Of a DNA stretch of 51,367 bases, positions 42,503 through 51,367 are shown piece after piece (the first letter of the stretch is position 1; every line of letters starts with the position of its first letter). Origin of the DNA: Ilumatobacteraceae bacterium (lineage in GTDB: Bacteria > Actinomycetota > Acidimicrobiia > Acidimicrobiales > Ilumatobacteraceae); NCBI GenBank assembly GCA_025463305.1, contig JAOBWK010000053.1, positions 1 through 51,367 of the forward strand, written 5' to 3'. Below the pieces are notes generated by a model. The model did not search any database. It was not told the DNA's origin and saw only the letters and a list, made by a program, of their open reading frames with translations. The position numbers and the translations under genes are program-made.

Positions 42503-44137
42503 ATGGAGATGCACTTCGCCACTGTCTGGGAATCGATCGCCGACGAGCTCGGCGACCAAACGGCGATCGTGCACGGCGACATCCGCCGCACCTGGACCGA
42601 GTACGACGAACGCTCGGCGCGACTCGCCAGCGTGTTCGTGGCCGCCGGCCTCGGGTCCGACAGCAAGATCGGGCTCTACCTCTACAACGGCAACGAGTAC
42701 CTCGAGGCCCAGTTCGCCGGGTTCAAGATGCGCGGCGTGCCCGTCAACGTCAACTACCGCTACCTCGACGAGGAGCTGTGGTACCTGCTCGACAACAGCG
42801 ACGCCGAGGCCGTCGTGTTCCACTCCTCGCTCGGCGAGCGAGTGGCGAGAGTGCTGCCCCGGCTGCCGAAGCTGAAGCTGCTGATCGAGGTCGACGACGG
42901 CGGACCCACCGGCCAGGTGCCCGGCTCGGTGGCCTACGAGGAGGTGCTCGCGGCGAGCGATCCGATGCCGCGGATCACGCGGTACGAGGACGATCTCTAC
43001 ATGCTGTACACCGGTGGCACCACCGGCATGCCGAAGGGCGTCATGTATGCGCAGGGCGGCCAGACGGGTGGGCTCGTGCAGAGCAGCTTCCCGCTGCTCG
43101 GCGTCGCGGCACCCACCGATGCCGCGCTCATCGCCCCGTTGGTCAAGGGCGCGATCGACGCCGGCAACCTCGTCATCAGCGTGCCGGCCTGTCCGCTGAT
43201 GCACGGCACGGGCATGTGGCTCGGGGCGATGGCGCCGATGCTGATGGGCGGCACGGTCATCACGCTGCAGGCCCGCTCGCTCGACAGCGACGAGTTGCTG
43301 CGCGTCGTGCAGACCGAGCGCGCCACGAACCTCGTCATCGTCGGCGACTCGTTCGCCAAGCCCATCGTGCAGGCCATCGACCACGCGGTCGCGGCCGGCA
43401 CGCCGTACGACACGAGCAGCCTGAAGATCATCGTCTCGTCCGGCGTCATGTGGACGTCGGAGGTCAAAGAGCACATGCTCGAGCGCATCCCGCAGACGAT
43501 GCTGCTCGATGCGATGGGCTCCACCGAGGGCACGATGGGGATGCAGATCTCGATGCGCGGCATGCCCGCCGAGACCGCCCGGTTCAGCTCGGTGCCCACC
43601 ACCAAGGTCTTCACCGACGACGACCGCGAGGTGCAGCCCGGCTCCGGCGAGGTCGGGATGGTGGCCGCTGGCGGCAACGTGCCGCTCGGCTACTACAAGG
43701 ACGACGAGAAGTCGGCGCGCACGTTCCGTGTCATCAACGGGCTGCGCTACTCGTTCCCCGGCGACATGGGCATGATCAACGCCGACGGCACGCTGGAGCT
43801 GCTCGGCCGCGGCAGCCAGGTCATCAACACCGCTGGCGAGAAGGTCTTCCCCGAAGAGGTCGAGGAAGCCGTCAAGCGCTACGCGGGCATCCTCGACTGC
43901 CTCGTCGTCGGCATCGAGGACGACAAGTTCGGTCAAGCCGTTACCGCCGTCGCCTCGAAGGAGGACAACGCCGCGCTCACCGAGGCCGAGGTCATCGCGT
44001 CGGTGAAGGCCGAGCTCGCCGGCTACAAGGCGCCCAAGCGCGTCATCTTCGTCGACGACGTGCCCCGCGCCCCCAACGGCAAGGCCGACTACAAGGCCGC
44101 CAAGCGCCTCGCCCTCGAGGGCCTCGGCCGCAGCTGA
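42503..44137 (+). CDS. Acyl-CoA synthetase (AMP-forming), FadD-type
   Basis: The 544-residue enzyme has the adenylate-forming P-loop YTGGTTGMPKGV (169-180), LLDAMGSTEGT, FPGDMGMI, the hinge LLGRGSQVINTAGEKVFPEEVEE and the C-terminal catalytic Lys in PRAPNGKADY. It activates a carboxylic acid through an acyl-adenylate to its CoA thioester. The motif style (MPKGVMYAQGG, NYRYLDEELWYLL) resembles the mycobacterial FadD19-like group acting on sterol side chains or branched acids, but the substrate is not known here. It starts 18 bases after the pirin stop. Confidence 0.9.
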   Translation: MEMHFATVWESIADELGDQTAIVHGDIRRTWTEYDERSARLASVFVAAGLGSDSKIGLYLYNGNEYLEAQFAGFKMRGVPVNVNYRYLDEELWYLLDNSDAEAVVFHSSLGERVARVLPRLPKLKLLIEVDDGGPTGQVPGSVAYEEVLAASDPMPRITRYEDDLYMLYTGGTTGMPKGVMYAQGGQTGGLVQSSFPLLGVAAPTDAALIAPLVKGAIDAGNLVISVPACPLMHGTGMWLGAMAPMLMGGTVITLQARSLDSDELLRVVQTERATNLVIVGDSFAKPIVQAIDHAVAAGTPYDTSSLKIIVSSGVMWTSEVKEHMLERIPQTMLLDAMGSTEGTMGMQISMRGMPAETARFSSVPTTKVFTDDDREVQPGSGEVGMVAAGGNVPLGYYKDDEKSARTFRVINGLRYSFPGDMGMINADGTLELLGRGSQVINTAGEKVFPEEVEEAVKRYAGILDCLVVGIEDDKFGQAVTAVASKEDNAALTEAEVIASVKAELAGYKAPKRVIFVDDVPRAPNGKADYKAAKRLALEGLGRS

Positions 44138-44177
44138 GCCGAGTCGAACGGCCCGGTTCAGCCGGCGTGGCTCAGCT
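44132..44177. terminator. Inverted repeat between convergent acyl-CoA synthetase and hydrolase genes
   Basis: AGCTGAGCC (44132-44140) and GGCTCAGCT (44169-44177) are exact complements 28 bases apart, overlapping both stop codons. A bidirectional terminator is a reasonable but unproven reading. Confidence 0.35.
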
Positions 44178-44936
44178 CGCCGGTTTCTGCAGCTTCTCGA
44201 TGAAGAAGTCGATCACCCGGTTCACCGACGCTTCGTCGCGCTGCTCGGTGAGCACGCTGTGGTCGCGCTTGTTCACGCTCGGCAGCTCGATCGCGATGAA
44301 CGCGTCACCGAGCAGCGATCGCAGCGAGGCGAAGCGATCGCCGACGAGCGTGTCGCCGGTGAAGCGCAGCCCGAGGACCTGGCACCCGTCGGCGGCGCGC
44401 TGGGCGACTGCCTGGGCATCGTCGGGCGAGAGGCTGAGGTTGGCCTTGCGCGCCTTCTTGCCGACGGCGAACGGCATCGACGGCTGGCTGAGCACCGGGG
44501 CCACCATGATCTCGTCGACCATCATCCCCAGCGCGAAGCCACCGCTGAAGCACATCCCGACCGCGCCGACGCCCGGGCCGCCGAGCTCGTTGTGCAGCGA
44601 GCGGGCGAGCGCACGGAGCCAGGCGATGATCGGCGACGTCTGGTCGAGCGCCCAGTTGGTGAACTCCTTGGCGACGCAGACCTTCAGCGTCGTCGACAGC
44701 GTGTAGCCGGTGGACATCGCCTTCCCGGCGGTGCCGGCGAGCGACGGCATGACGACGGTGAAGCCGGCATCGACGACATCGGCGGCGAACTTCTCGACGA
44801 GCGGCGTGATGCCGGGGATCTCGTGGATGACGATGACGGCCGGACCCGTGCCGCGCCGGTAGGTGTCGCGGGTGAAGCCCGCGGCGCTGAACGTGCCCCT
44901 CGTCCATCCGTCGAGCACGTCGGCAGCATCGGTCAT
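44172..44936 (-). CDS. Dienelactone hydrolase family protein
   Basis: The 254-residue alpha/beta hydrolase has HEIPGITP (about 38-45), the Cys nucleophile elbow GMCFSGG and the catalytic His in NKRDHSVL. These are the positions of the Cys-Asp-His triad in dienelactone hydrolases. Substrates may be lactones or small esters. ATG 44936 overlaps the stop of the upstream APH-like gene by one base on each side (TGATG), so both are translated together. Confidence 0.85.
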   Translation of the reverse strand: MTDAADVLDGWTRGTFSAAGFTRDTYRRGTGPAVIVIHEIPGITPLVEKFAADVVDAGFTVVMPSLAGTAGKAMSTGYTLSTTLKVCVAKEFTNWALDQTSPIIAWLRALARSLHNELGGPGVGAVGMCFSGGFALGMMVDEIMVAPVLSQPSMPFAVGKKARKANLSLSPDDAQAVAQRAADGCQVLGLRFTGDTLVGDRFASLRSLLGDAFIAIELPSVNKRDHSVLTEQRDEASVNRVIDFFIEKLQKPAS

Positions 44937-45952
44937 CACAAGCTCCTCGTCGCGGCGAGCGCCCGCTCGGCCAACCCCTGCACGATGTCCGTCGCCGGAT
45001 CCATGTCGATGACCTGGTCGCCCATCGCCCCCGCACGGTAACGCGCCCGGACCCCCTCGCTGATCACGGCCAGCCGCCAGCACGAGAACGCGACGTAGTA
45101 GCCGATGTCGGTGAGGTCGCGACCGGTGCGCGTCGCGTAGCGCTCGATGAGATCGGCGTACGGCAGGAAGCCACCGGCCGGCGTCGGATCGCTCGCGCTG
45201 AGCGCGGCGTCGCCCCCGTCGCTCCAGTACACGCCGAGGTAGCCGACGTCGGCGAGTGGGTCGCCGAGCGTGCACAGCTCCCAATCCAGCACCGCGCTGA
45301 TCCGGCCGTGCTCGACATCGGTGATGCAGTTGCCGAACCGGAAGTCACCGTGGACGACGGACACACCGTGCTGGGTCGGCATCCGCGCCTGCAGCAGCCG
45401 GGCGACCTCGTCGATGGCCGGCAGTTCGCGGGACTTGCTGTGCTCCCACTGCGTGGTCCAGCGGCGGACCTGACGCTCGATGTAGCCCTCGCGCTTGGCG
45501 AGGTCGCCGAGGCCGATCGCGTCGATGTCGACCTCGTGGAGATCGGCGAGGACGTCGATGAGGTGCTCGCTCGCCGGCACGCGCAGCCCGACCGGCAGCT
45601 TCGCCGCGTGCTCCGCGTTGTCGAGCACGACGCCCGGCGAGAAGCCCATCACGTAGAAGGGCGCGCCGTTCACGTCGATGTCGGTGCACAGCCCGTAGGC
45701 GGGTGGCACCGGCACGTTCGTGCGGCCGATCGCCTCGATGATCCGGTACTCGCGGGCCATGTCGTGGGCGGTGGCCAGCACGTGTCCCGTCGGCGGGCGA
45801 CGCACGACGAGCTGGCGACCGTTGGCGTCGACGACGCGGAACGTGAGGTTGGAGCGACCGCCGGCGATGAGCTCGACGGTGAACGGCGGCTCGACATCGG
45901 CGATGTTGGCGCTCAGCCAGGCCGAGACCTTGGGAACATCGAATCCCTGCAT
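44936..45952 (-). CDS. Aminoglycoside-phosphotransferase-fold kinase (ACAD10-like group)
   Basis: The 338-residue protein has the APH/ChoK fold: GGRSNLTFRV near 27-36, LVVRRPPTG with the ATP-binding Lys position replaced by Arg, the catalytic loop VVHGDFRFGNCI and the metal-binding VLDWELCTLGDPLAD. Proteins of this type sit beside acyl-CoA metabolism genes and are thought to phosphorylate hydroxy-acyl groups. Drug resistance is unlikely. The stop overlaps the dienelactone hydrolase start. Confidence 0.85.
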   Translation of the reverse strand: MQGFDVPKVSAWLSANIADVEPPFTVELIAGGRSNLTFRVVDANGRQLVVRRPPTGHVLATAHDMAREYRIIEAIGRTNVPVPPAYGLCTDIDVNGAPFYVMGFSPGVVLDNAEHAAKLPVGLRVPASEHLIDVLADLHEVDIDAIGLGDLAKREGYIERQVRRWTTQWEHSKSRELPAIDEVARLLQARMPTQHGVSVVHGDFRFGNCITDVEHGRISAVLDWELCTLGDPLADVGYLGVYWSDGGDAALSASDPTPAGGFLPYADLIERYATRTGRDLTDIGYYVAFSCWRLAVISEGVRARYRAGAMGDQVIDMDPATDIVQGLAERALAATRSL

Positions 45953-46029
45953 GCGGCGACCGTACCGTCCGGCCGCGCGGCCGTCGTCAGCCAGCGCTCA
46001 CCGGCCGAAGCGCACCTGCCGACGCGGCA

Positions 46030-47319
46030 TCAACCGGGTCGGCTGACGCCCACCACTTTGTCCCAACGCACCGACGTGTACGACACGACCGAGCCGGTGT
46101 TCGGCGCGTGGATCATCGAGCCATTGCCGACGTAGATGCCCACGTGGCTGATCGGCGAGTAGTAGAAGATCAGGTCGCCGGGCTGGGCCTGGTCCTTCGG
46201 CACGTGCGGTGTGGAGGCGTACTGCTGGGCCGACTGGTGCGGGATGCTCACGCCGGCCTGTCCCCATGCGTAGGCGGTGAGCCCCGAGCAGTCGAACGCC
46301 ACACCGGGCGACGACATCGCGAACTTGTACGGCACACCGAGCTGGCTCGCTGCAGCGTTCACCGCGACCTGGGCCCGGCTCGACACCGGCGGCGGGTTGC
46401 TCGCCCCGCTGTCACTGGAGCTGCTCGAACTGCTGCTGCTGCTGTTGTCGTTCGAGCTGCTGCTGTTCGAGCTCGAGTTCCCGTTCGAGCTCGACGCGTT
46501 GGCGCTGCTGTTGCCGGAGGAGCTGTTGCTGTTGCCGGAGTTCCCGGACGAGCTGTTGCTGTTCCCGGACGAGTTGTTGCCCGACGACGAGTTGCCGGAC
46601 GACGAGTTGCCGGACGTCTTGGGCGTGTTCGCCGCAGCCTTGACGGCTGCTGCGGCGGCGTCCTGCTGGATCTTGGCCTCTGCGGCGGCGGCTTCGCGAT
46701 CCTGCTCCTGCTGGATCAGATCGCCGAGCTTGGCCTGCTCCTGGGTGAGCTGCACCTGCAGGGCAGCGGCGGCGTCGGTGGCCTTCTGCTTGCTGGCGGC
46801 TGCCTTGTCGGCGAGCGACTGGGCCTGCTGCTCCTTCTTGACCAGTTCCTTCTGGGCCTTGTCGAGCGAGCTGAGCAGGGTCTCGTAGTCGTCGGTGCTG
46901 GCCGAGCCGGCGTCGACCGCGACGGTCGCGAGGTGCTCGCGCTGCAGGCCGTCGTCGATCTGCGCAGGGTCATCGAACAGCGGTCCGAGCGCACCGCTGG
47001 TGCCGCCCATGAACTGCTCGACCGCGACGTTCGCGAGCTGGCCCTGCAGCACCTGCAGCTGGGCCTGCTGATCGGCGATGTGGGCCTGCGACTGGGCGAT
47101 GTCGGCCTCGACCGACGCCTGCTCGTTCAGCGCACCGAGGTAGTCCTCGTTGTACTGATCGACCTTCTGATGCATCAGATCGAGCTGGGCGACGACGTCT
47201 TTGACCTGCTGTTCCTGCTGCCCGACCGTGTCGGCGAACGACGGCTGCACGGAGACTGCGCCACCCAGCAAGACCACGACGAGGCCGACGGCGCAACGGA
47301 TGGAGTGAGTGCGACGCAT
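46030..47319 (-). CDS. Secreted NlpC/P60 peptidoglycan hydrolase with coiled coil and Ser/Asn/Gly linker
   Basis: The 429-residue protein has a signal peptide (about 1-30, ending near SFADTVG), a long coiled-coil region (about 30-230), a striking Ser/Asn/Gly repeat linker (about 235-305) and a C-terminal NlpC/P60 domain. The catalytic Cys is in FDCSGLTAYAWG and the His in SHVGIYVGNG. It resembles RipA-type endopeptidases that cut stem peptides during division, the coiled coil acting as a self-inhibiting or binding module. ATG 47319 is chosen over TTG 47340. TACAGT lies 12-17 bases upstream as a possible -10 box. Confidence 0.9.
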   Translation of the reverse strand: MRRTHSIRCAVGLVVVLLGGAVSVQPSFADTVGQQEQQVKDVVAQLDLMHQKVDQYNEDYLGALNEQASVEADIAQSQAHIADQQAQLQVLQGQLANVAVEQFMGGTSGALGPLFDDPAQIDDGLQREHLATVAVDAGSASTDDYETLLSSLDKAQKELVKKEQQAQSLADKAAASKQKATDAAAALQVQLTQEQAKLGDLIQQEQDREAAAAEAKIQQDAAAAAVKAAANTPKTSGNSSSGNSSSGNNSSGNSNSSSGNSGNSNSSSGNSSANASSSNGNSSSNSSSSNDNSSSSSSSSSSDSGASNPPPVSSRAQVAVNAAASQLGVPYKFAMSSPGVAFDCSGLTAYAWGQAGVSIPHQSAQQYASTPHVPKDQAQPGDLIFYYSPISHVGIYVGNGSMIHAPNTGSVVSYTSVRWDKVVGVSRPG

Positions 47320-47417
47320 GACGGGACGTGACTGTACCAATTATGACGGTTGTGTTGCAGCCGAGTGACAGGGTTTTCCGTCACCATCGGCGAGCACACG
47401 GCGGCAGCGAAGCCCGC

Positions 47418-49010
47418 TCACTCCCACTCGATGGTGCCGGGCGGCTTCGACGTGATGTCGTAGACGACCCGGTTGATCCCGTCGACCTCGTTGATGATCC
47501 GGCTCGACATCGTCTCCAACAGGTCGTACGGCAGCCGCGCCCAGTCCGCCGTCATCGCGTCGTCGCTGGTGACGGCGCGGATGATGATCGGGTTCTCGTA
47601 GGTGCGCTCGTCGCCCATCACGCCCACGGAGCGGATGTCGGCCAGCACTGCGAACGCCTGCCAGATCTCTCGCTCGAGGCCTGCGTTGCGGATCTCCTCG
47701 CGCACGATCGCATCGGCCTCCTGCAGCACCGCGACCCGTGCCGGGGTGACCTCGCCGATGATCCGCACGCCGAGGCCGGGGCCGGGGAACGGCTGACGCC
47801 ACGTGATCTCGTCGGGGAGGCCGAGCTCGGTGCCGAGCTTGCGGACCTCGTCCTTGAACAGGCTGCGCAGCGGCTCGACCAGCTTCAGGGTCATGTCGTC
47901 GGGCAGCCCGCCGACGTTGTGGTGGCTTTTGATGACGGCCGCGGTGCCGTCGCTGCCGCCGCTCTCGATCACGTCGGGGTAGAGCGTGCCCTGGACGAGG
48001 TACTCGGCGTCGGTGAGGCCACCGATGTTCTCCTCGAAGATCCGCACGAACAGCTCGCCGATGGCCTTGCGCTTGGCCTCCGGCTCGGTGACGCCCGCCA
48101 GCCGCTCGAAGAACCGCGCCCCGGCGTCGACATGGATCAGCTCGATGTTCATGTTCCGCCGGAACGTCTCGGTCACCTGATCGGACTCGCCCTTGCGCAT
48201 CAGCCCGATGTCGACGTACACGCACGTCAGCTGCGAGCCGATGGCGCGGTGCACGAGCGCAGCCGCCACCGCCGAATCGACGCCGCCGGACAGCGCACAG
48301 ATGACCCGCGCGTCGCCGACCTTGGCGCGCACGGCGGCGACCTGCTCGTCGACGATGGAGGCCATCGTCCACGTCGGCTTGCACCCGGCGAGGTCGATCA
48401 CGAAGCGGCGCAGCACCTCCATCCCGTTGGCGGTGTGCACGACCTCGGGGTGGTACTGGACGCCCCAGATGTTGCGCTCGGCGTTCTCGAGCACGGCCAT
48501 CGGCGCATCGGGCGTCGACGCCGTCGCGGTGAACCCGTCGGGCGGGGTGGTCACCGCATCGAAGTGGCTCATCCACACGTCCTGCTCGGCCGGTTGGCCG
48601 ACGAGCAGGTGGGATGCCGTGTCCGTGATCTTCAGGTGGGCGCGTCCGTACTCGCCACGCATGCCGCGTCCGACGAAACCGCCGGGAAGTTGCTGGGCGA
48701 TCAGCTGGGCGCCGTAGCAGATGCCGAGGATCGGCACCCCCAGCTCGTAGATCTCGGGATCGAGCGAGGGCGCGCCCTCGACGTGCACGCTCTTCGGACC
48801 ACCGGAGAGGATGATGGCCGCCGGCTTGCGACGGCGGACCTCGTCGGCCGTGATGCGGTGCGGCACGATCTCGCTGTACACGCTCAGCTCGCGGACGCGC
48901 CGGGCGATCAGCTGCGCGTACTGGGCCCCGAAGTCGACGACGAGGACCGTGTCGTTGGACGTCGGGTCGTTGGATGCAATGGGCGTTGGTTCGGCAGTTG
49001 CGTCGCTCAA
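47418..49010 (-). CDS. guaA: GMP synthase (glutamine-hydrolysing)
   Basis: GuaA converts XMP to GMP with glutamine as amino donor. The 530-residue protein has the glutamine amidotransferase domain ([14 protein letters not shown], nucleophile in [15 protein letters not shown]), the ATP pyrophosphatase PP-loop ALSGGVDS, and the dimerisation domain ending KPPGTIEWE. The start is TTG at 49010, as no ATG or GTG is in frame before the first strand. It lies upstream of the NlpC/P60 gene on the same strand. Confidence 0.97.
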   Translation of the reverse strand: MSDATAEPTPIASNDPTSNDTVLVVDFGAQYAQLIARRVRELSVYSEIVPHRITADEVRRRKPAAIILSGGPKSVHVEGAPSLDPEIYELGVPILGICYGAQLIAQQLPGGFVGRGMRGEYGRAHLKITDTASHLLVGQPAEQDVWMSHFDAVTTPPDGFTATASTPDAPMAVLENAERNIWGVQYHPEVVHTANGMEVLRRFVIDLAGCKPTWTMASIVDEQVAAVRAKVGDARVICALSGGVDSAVAAALVHRAIGSQLTCVYVDIGLMRKGESDQVTETFRRNMNIELIHVDAGARFFERLAGVTEPEAKRKAIGELFVRIFEENIGGLTDAEYLVQGTLYPDVIESGGSDGTAAVIKSHHNVGGLPDDMTLKLVEPLRSLFKDEVRKLGTELGLPDEITWRQPFPGPGLGVRIIGEVTPARVAVLQEADAIVREEIRNAGLEREIWQAFAVLADIRSVGVMGDERTYENPIIIRAVTSDDAMTADWARLPYDLLETMSSRIINEVDGINRVVYDITSKPPGTIEWE

Positions 49011-49081
49011 GTCACCGAATCTAGTCGGGCGCTCCCCGTGCCGCAGGGGTCCCCGACTCGCCGTGGTCGTACGCTTCCGTC

Positions 49082-49696
49082 ATGGATCAGCCGCCCACCG
49101 GGCCGATGCCGTTCGCACCGCCGTCCGGTGTCCCGCGCGATCCTTGGCCGGCGCCGACCGAGGCGACGCCGGATCCCACGCCGACGCTCGCCGACCCGAC
49201 GGCGCGCGATCGCACCGATCCCCAACCGGTGACGGCGGTGCGTCGGCTGCGGCCGCGATTGATGCCGCTGCGACCGACCTTCGTCAGCGAGGAAGCGTTC
49301 CAGGCGCTGCGGGGGCACCTGGCGAGCGTCGGGCTCGCGCTGCTCATCGCCGCGCCGTCGGCGTTCGCGATCTTCTTCGGGCTCGGCGCACTGCGGTTCT
49401 CCGTCGACCATCGCACCCTGTGGGACTCCGTCGCGCACTCGATCGTGCAGTTCTGGTACGTGCTGATCGCGTTCGTGCTCGTCGCGTTCCCGCCCGCGCT
49501 GGTTGCCGTCCGCCGGGGTGGGCGCGACGCCTTCGACTTCATCGAGTCACGCGGCTGGTGGAAGGTGATGCTGATCGCCTACGTGATCGTGCCGCTGCTC
49601 GCGGCGATCGTGGCGTTCATCATCGGTCATGTCCTCATCGTGCTGATCGTGCTCGTGGTGGTCATCATCGTGATCGCCCACAGCGGCGGCTTCTGA
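49082..49696 (+). CDS. Proline-rich membrane protein of unknown function
   Basis: The 204-residue protein has a Pro-rich cytoplasmic N-terminus (1-60) and about four membrane helices (about 85-105, 120-145, 160-180 and 180-200), the last a run of Ile, Val and Leu. No family is recognised. It is divergent from guaA with 71 bases between the starts. Confidence 0.6.
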   Translation: MDQPPTGPMPFAPPSGVPRDPWPAPTEATPDPTPTLADPTARDRTDPQPVTAVRRLRPRLMPLRPTFVSEEAFQALRGHLASVGLALLIAAPSAFAIFFGLGALRFSVDHRTLWDSVAHSIVQFWYVLIAFVLVAFPPALVAVRRGGRDAFDFIESRGWWKVMLIAYVIVPLLAAIVAFIIGHVLIVLIVLVVVIIVIAHSGGF

Positions 49697-49790
49697 TCCG
49701 CTCCGGCCACGGCCCACACCCTGCGGACGGTGCCCGACGACCATCGTCGCCCGCTGGGTAATGGCTCCCCGCAGGCGCGACGATGTGGAC

Positions 49791-50186
49791 ATGCGTCGTT
49801 TGCTGTTCGTGGTCGTTGCCCTCTTCGCAGTGCTCACCCCGATGCGTGCGCTCGCCGCCTCGCCGGCCGGTGCGGGCGGTGACGCTGCAGCCACGCCCGC
49901 CACGGCGCCCCCCGCCACGACACCCACCACCGCGGTGCCGACGACGATCCCCAGCACCACCATCGACAACCAGTTCCTCGACACCAAGCGCGAGCTGTCG
50001 GAGTGCCTCAACGACTCGATCGGCCTCCCGGGCTGTGGCATCAAGCCGACCCAGCCCGGCGATCGTGGTGGCGTGCTGCAGGGGGTCACGTTCGGGCTGC
50101 TCGCGCTCGGCATCTTCATCATCTGCTGGCGCGTGGTGCGCTCCGTGAAGGCCCGCGACATCTCCGTCGGATCCCGCTCCGCCTGA
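49791..50186 (+). CDS. Small exported protein with C-terminal membrane helix
   Basis: The 131-residue product has a signal peptide (about 1-22), a Thr/Pro/Ala-rich stretch, a short region with two Cys (SECLNDSIGLPGC) and a C-terminal membrane helix (about 95-115) followed by basic residues. This is the pattern of a type I membrane protein anchored by its C-terminus. ATG 49791 is chosen since it starts the signal peptide; ATG 49761 is in frame. No function is recognised. Confidence 0.55.
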   Translation: MRRLLFVVVALFAVLTPMRALAASPAGAGGDAAATPATAPPATTPTTAVPTTIPSTTIDNQFLDTKRELSECLNDSIGLPGCGIKPTQPGDRGGVLQGVTFGLLALGIFIICWRVVRSVKARDISVGSRSA

Positions 50187-50209
50187 CAGACGCGGGCGTA
50201 CCCGGCGGG

Positions 50210-50242
50210 CTGTCACACCCATCGCGGATGATGGACGCATGA
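50210..50242 (+). repeat. Conserved leader, copy 1 (upstream of small ORF)
   Basis: This 33-base leader matches the one at 50471-50503 at 27 positions without gaps: CTGTCACACCCAT, then ATGATGG, ending at an ATGA start. The distance from motif to ATG is the same in both. Confidence 0.7.
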
Positions 50243-50451
50243 CGTCACTCCGCTACCGCAAACCGACCTCGGCCCTCGTCTGCGACGCGGGCGGCATCTG
50301 CTACGACGCCGACGGCGTACGGCGCCACGCCCAAGCGATGCTGGGACTCGGCCTGCAGCCGCTGGAGCCGTCGCGCTGCACGCAGGCAGACTCACATCCC
50401 GCTCAGCCATATCACCTCCATCGGCCGGCGGTGGAGCGACGGGCGGCGTGA
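50239..50451 (+). CDS. Small hypothetical ORF behind a duplicated leader
   Basis: The 70-residue frame begins at the ATG of the conserved leader. It has two Cys (LVCDAGGICYDADG) and a His-rich end but no recognised domain and no resemblance to DUF222. It may be a short real gene, or a remnant left when a longer gene behind this leader was replaced. The shared leader is the only support for translation. Confidence 0.35.
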   Translation: MTSLRYRKPTSALVCDAGGICYDADGVRRHAQAMLGLGLQPLEPSRCTQADSHPAQPYHLHRPAVERRAA

Positions 50452-50470
50452 CGCCGGCGATCCGGGAACA

Positions 50471-50503
50471 CTGTCACACCCATTTGCGATGATGGTTGCA
50501 TGA
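50471..50503 (+). repeat. Conserved leader, copy 2 (upstream of DUF222 HNH gene)
   Basis: CTGTCACACCCAT begins 29 bases before the ATG of the DUF222 gene, as in copy 1. It contains no obvious Shine-Dalgarno sequence, so the motif may be a promoter or a short-leader start signal. Confidence 0.7.
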
Positions 50504-51367
50504 GTTCGGATGCGGGTTCGAGCAACACGGATGCCGTGTTCGCAGCGGTGGCTGCGCACATGCATTTCGATCTGTCATCGATGTCGCGGGCCGGTTTGCA
50601 GGGTGAGTTGTCGTTGTTGGGGCGTGGGTCGGGTTGGATCGATGCGCGTCGGGCCGCGGTGACACGTGCGTTGTTGGGTCTGTCGGACTCGTCGGGTTCG
50701 GCGGAGCAGGACGTGGCGGCGGCGTCGAAGTCGTCGCTGTCGAGGGCGAACTCGGATGTGAAGCGTGCGGGGACGCTGGGCGAGGTGCCGGAGATGTCTG
50801 AAGCCCTCGGCAACGGGTCGGTGTCGACGGAGCATGTCGACAAGCTGACCTCCGCGTTGGACCGTGTCGGTGACAAGCGCGCCGAGCTCGCCGCCGACGG
50901 TGCGGGGTTGGCGGAGCTCGCCGCCTCCACGACGCCCGGTCAGTTCGGGAAGCGGTTGGAGGAGCGGATCGCCCGTCTGGATGAGTCCGAGGGGTGTGAG
51001 CGGTTGGCGAAGCAGAAGGCTGCGAACCGGTTCAAGGCGTGGACCAACCAGATCACCGGGATGCTCGAGCTGTCCGGAGCCCTCGACCCCGAAACCGGTC
51101 TCGCGTTCGTGGCTGCGTTGGAGGCCGCGGTGGAGACGATGTTCCACGGCGGTGTGCCACCGGAGTGTCCGGAGGGAGAGTCTCGTCAGGATTGGCTGCG
51201 CGCGATGGCGTTGGTTCGTTTGGTCACCGGGGCTGGTGTGGTGCGGGCCGATGACGAGGTGGATGACATCGAGACGGTCGGGGACAACACCGAGATCATC
51301 GTCGTCGTCGACCTCGACACGCTCATGTCGGGGCTCCACAAAGGCTCGATCATCGACCCGGGTCATG
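50500..51367 (+). CDS. DUF222 / 13E12-repeat-type HNH endonuclease, truncated by window end
   Basis: From ATG 50500 the frame is open to the window end, giving 289 residues. The N-terminal part is helical and Ser-rich. The DUF222 pattern is visible in SMSRAGLQGELSLLGRG, GSVSTEHVDKLTSAL, FKAWTNQITGMLELSGALDPETGLA and QDWLRAMALVRL. In this family an HNH nuclease domain follows near the C-terminus; it would lie outside the window and is inferred. Base use looks different from the neighbours, with more T in third positions, suggesting recent arrival. These genes are multi-copy in many actinobacteria. Confidence 0.85.
   Translation, partial: MSSDAGSSNTDAVFAAVAAHMHFDLSSMSRAGLQGELSLLGRGSGWIDARRAAVTRALLGLSDSSGSAEQDVAAASKSSLSRANSDVKRAGTLGEVPEMSEALGNGSVSTEHVDKLTSALDRVGDKRAELAADGAGLAELAASTTPGQFGKRLEERIARLDESEGCERLAKQKAANRFKAWTNQITGMLELSGALDPETGLAFVAALEAAVETMFHGGVPPECPEGESRQDWLRAMALVRLVTGAGVVRADDEVDDIETVGDNTEIIVVVDLDTLMSGLHKGSIIDPGH

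Noticed and set aside
44936..45952. Aminoglycoside resistance gene
   Set aside because: The APH fold is present, but coupling to a dienelactone hydrolase and the ACAD10-like pattern point to metabolism.
47320..47417. ydaO-type riboswitch before the NlpC/P60 gene
   Set aside because: The gap to guaA is only about 98 bases and shows no matching conserved blocks; only a -10-like box is visible.

Overview
The window is high-GC, densely coded DNA with many GTG/TTG starts and ATGA/TGATG stop-start overlaps. It carries a mycofactocin precursor gene, NDMA-type alcohol dehydrogenases, two LCP proteins, a DUF222/13E12-type HNH gene and a fused CysNC. Together these suggest an actinobacterium, perhaps of the Acidimicrobiia/Ilumatobacter kind; that lineage guess is inference. 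I saw no rRNA, tRNA or CRISPR array.

Layout. 0-7 kb: the 3' part of valS, an MscS channel, two tandem LCP cell-wall ligases, an alpha/beta hydrolase, a small membrane protein and a winged-helix regulator. 7.1-11.4 kb: an overlapping MMPL transporter / sensor kinase / response regulator operon. 11.4-15.1 kb: a minus-strand redox operon joined by four ATGA overlaps (Pro/Val-rich membrane-anchored protein, ApbE, ferric-reductase-like membrane protein, NuoF-like flavoprotein, 3Fe-4S ferredoxin). 15.2-15.9 kb: an ABM monooxygenase and an array of a palindrome-centred repeat. 15.9-21.8 kb: a zinc alcohol dehydrogenase translationally coupled to a MoxR ATPase and followed by a VWA protein, then a GT39-like membrane protein and a second zinc alcohol dehydrogenase. 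21.9-27.4 kb: a HelD-like helicase, DUF3105 and DUF305 lipoproteins, mftA-mftB-mftC and plsY. 27.4-31.6 kb: an Rrf2 regulator and cysQ-cysD-cysNC. 31.7-33.6 kb: a zinc-ribbon protein, a second cluster of the same repeat and a decapitated EamA transporter. 33.2-37.5 kb: a branched-chain amino-acid-type ABC system (binding protein, fused LivH-LivM permease, small membrane protein). 37.7-46 kb: lipid/xenobiotic-type enzymes (quinone oxidoreductase-like MDR, sulfotransferase, SDR, AhpD-like protein, frameshifted pirin, acyl-CoA synthetase, dienelactone hydrolase, APH-like kinase). 46-51.4 kb: an NlpC/P60 hydrolase, guaA, two small membrane proteins and a DUF222 HNH gene cut by the window end.

The most coherent story is at 15.9-26.8 kb. 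The first half of the mycofactocin pathway (precursor, chaperone, radical SAM enzyme) lies near two dehydrogenases of the NDMA-dependent class known to need mycofactocin. One of these is in a tightly packed operon with a MoxR/VWA pair, a combination used elsewhere as an activation or metal-insertion chaperone. mftD, mftE and mftF are absent from the window. The second unusual item is the interspersed repeat with a CACGTG-centred core, present in two clusters in both orientations, one of which abuts a truncated transporter gene.
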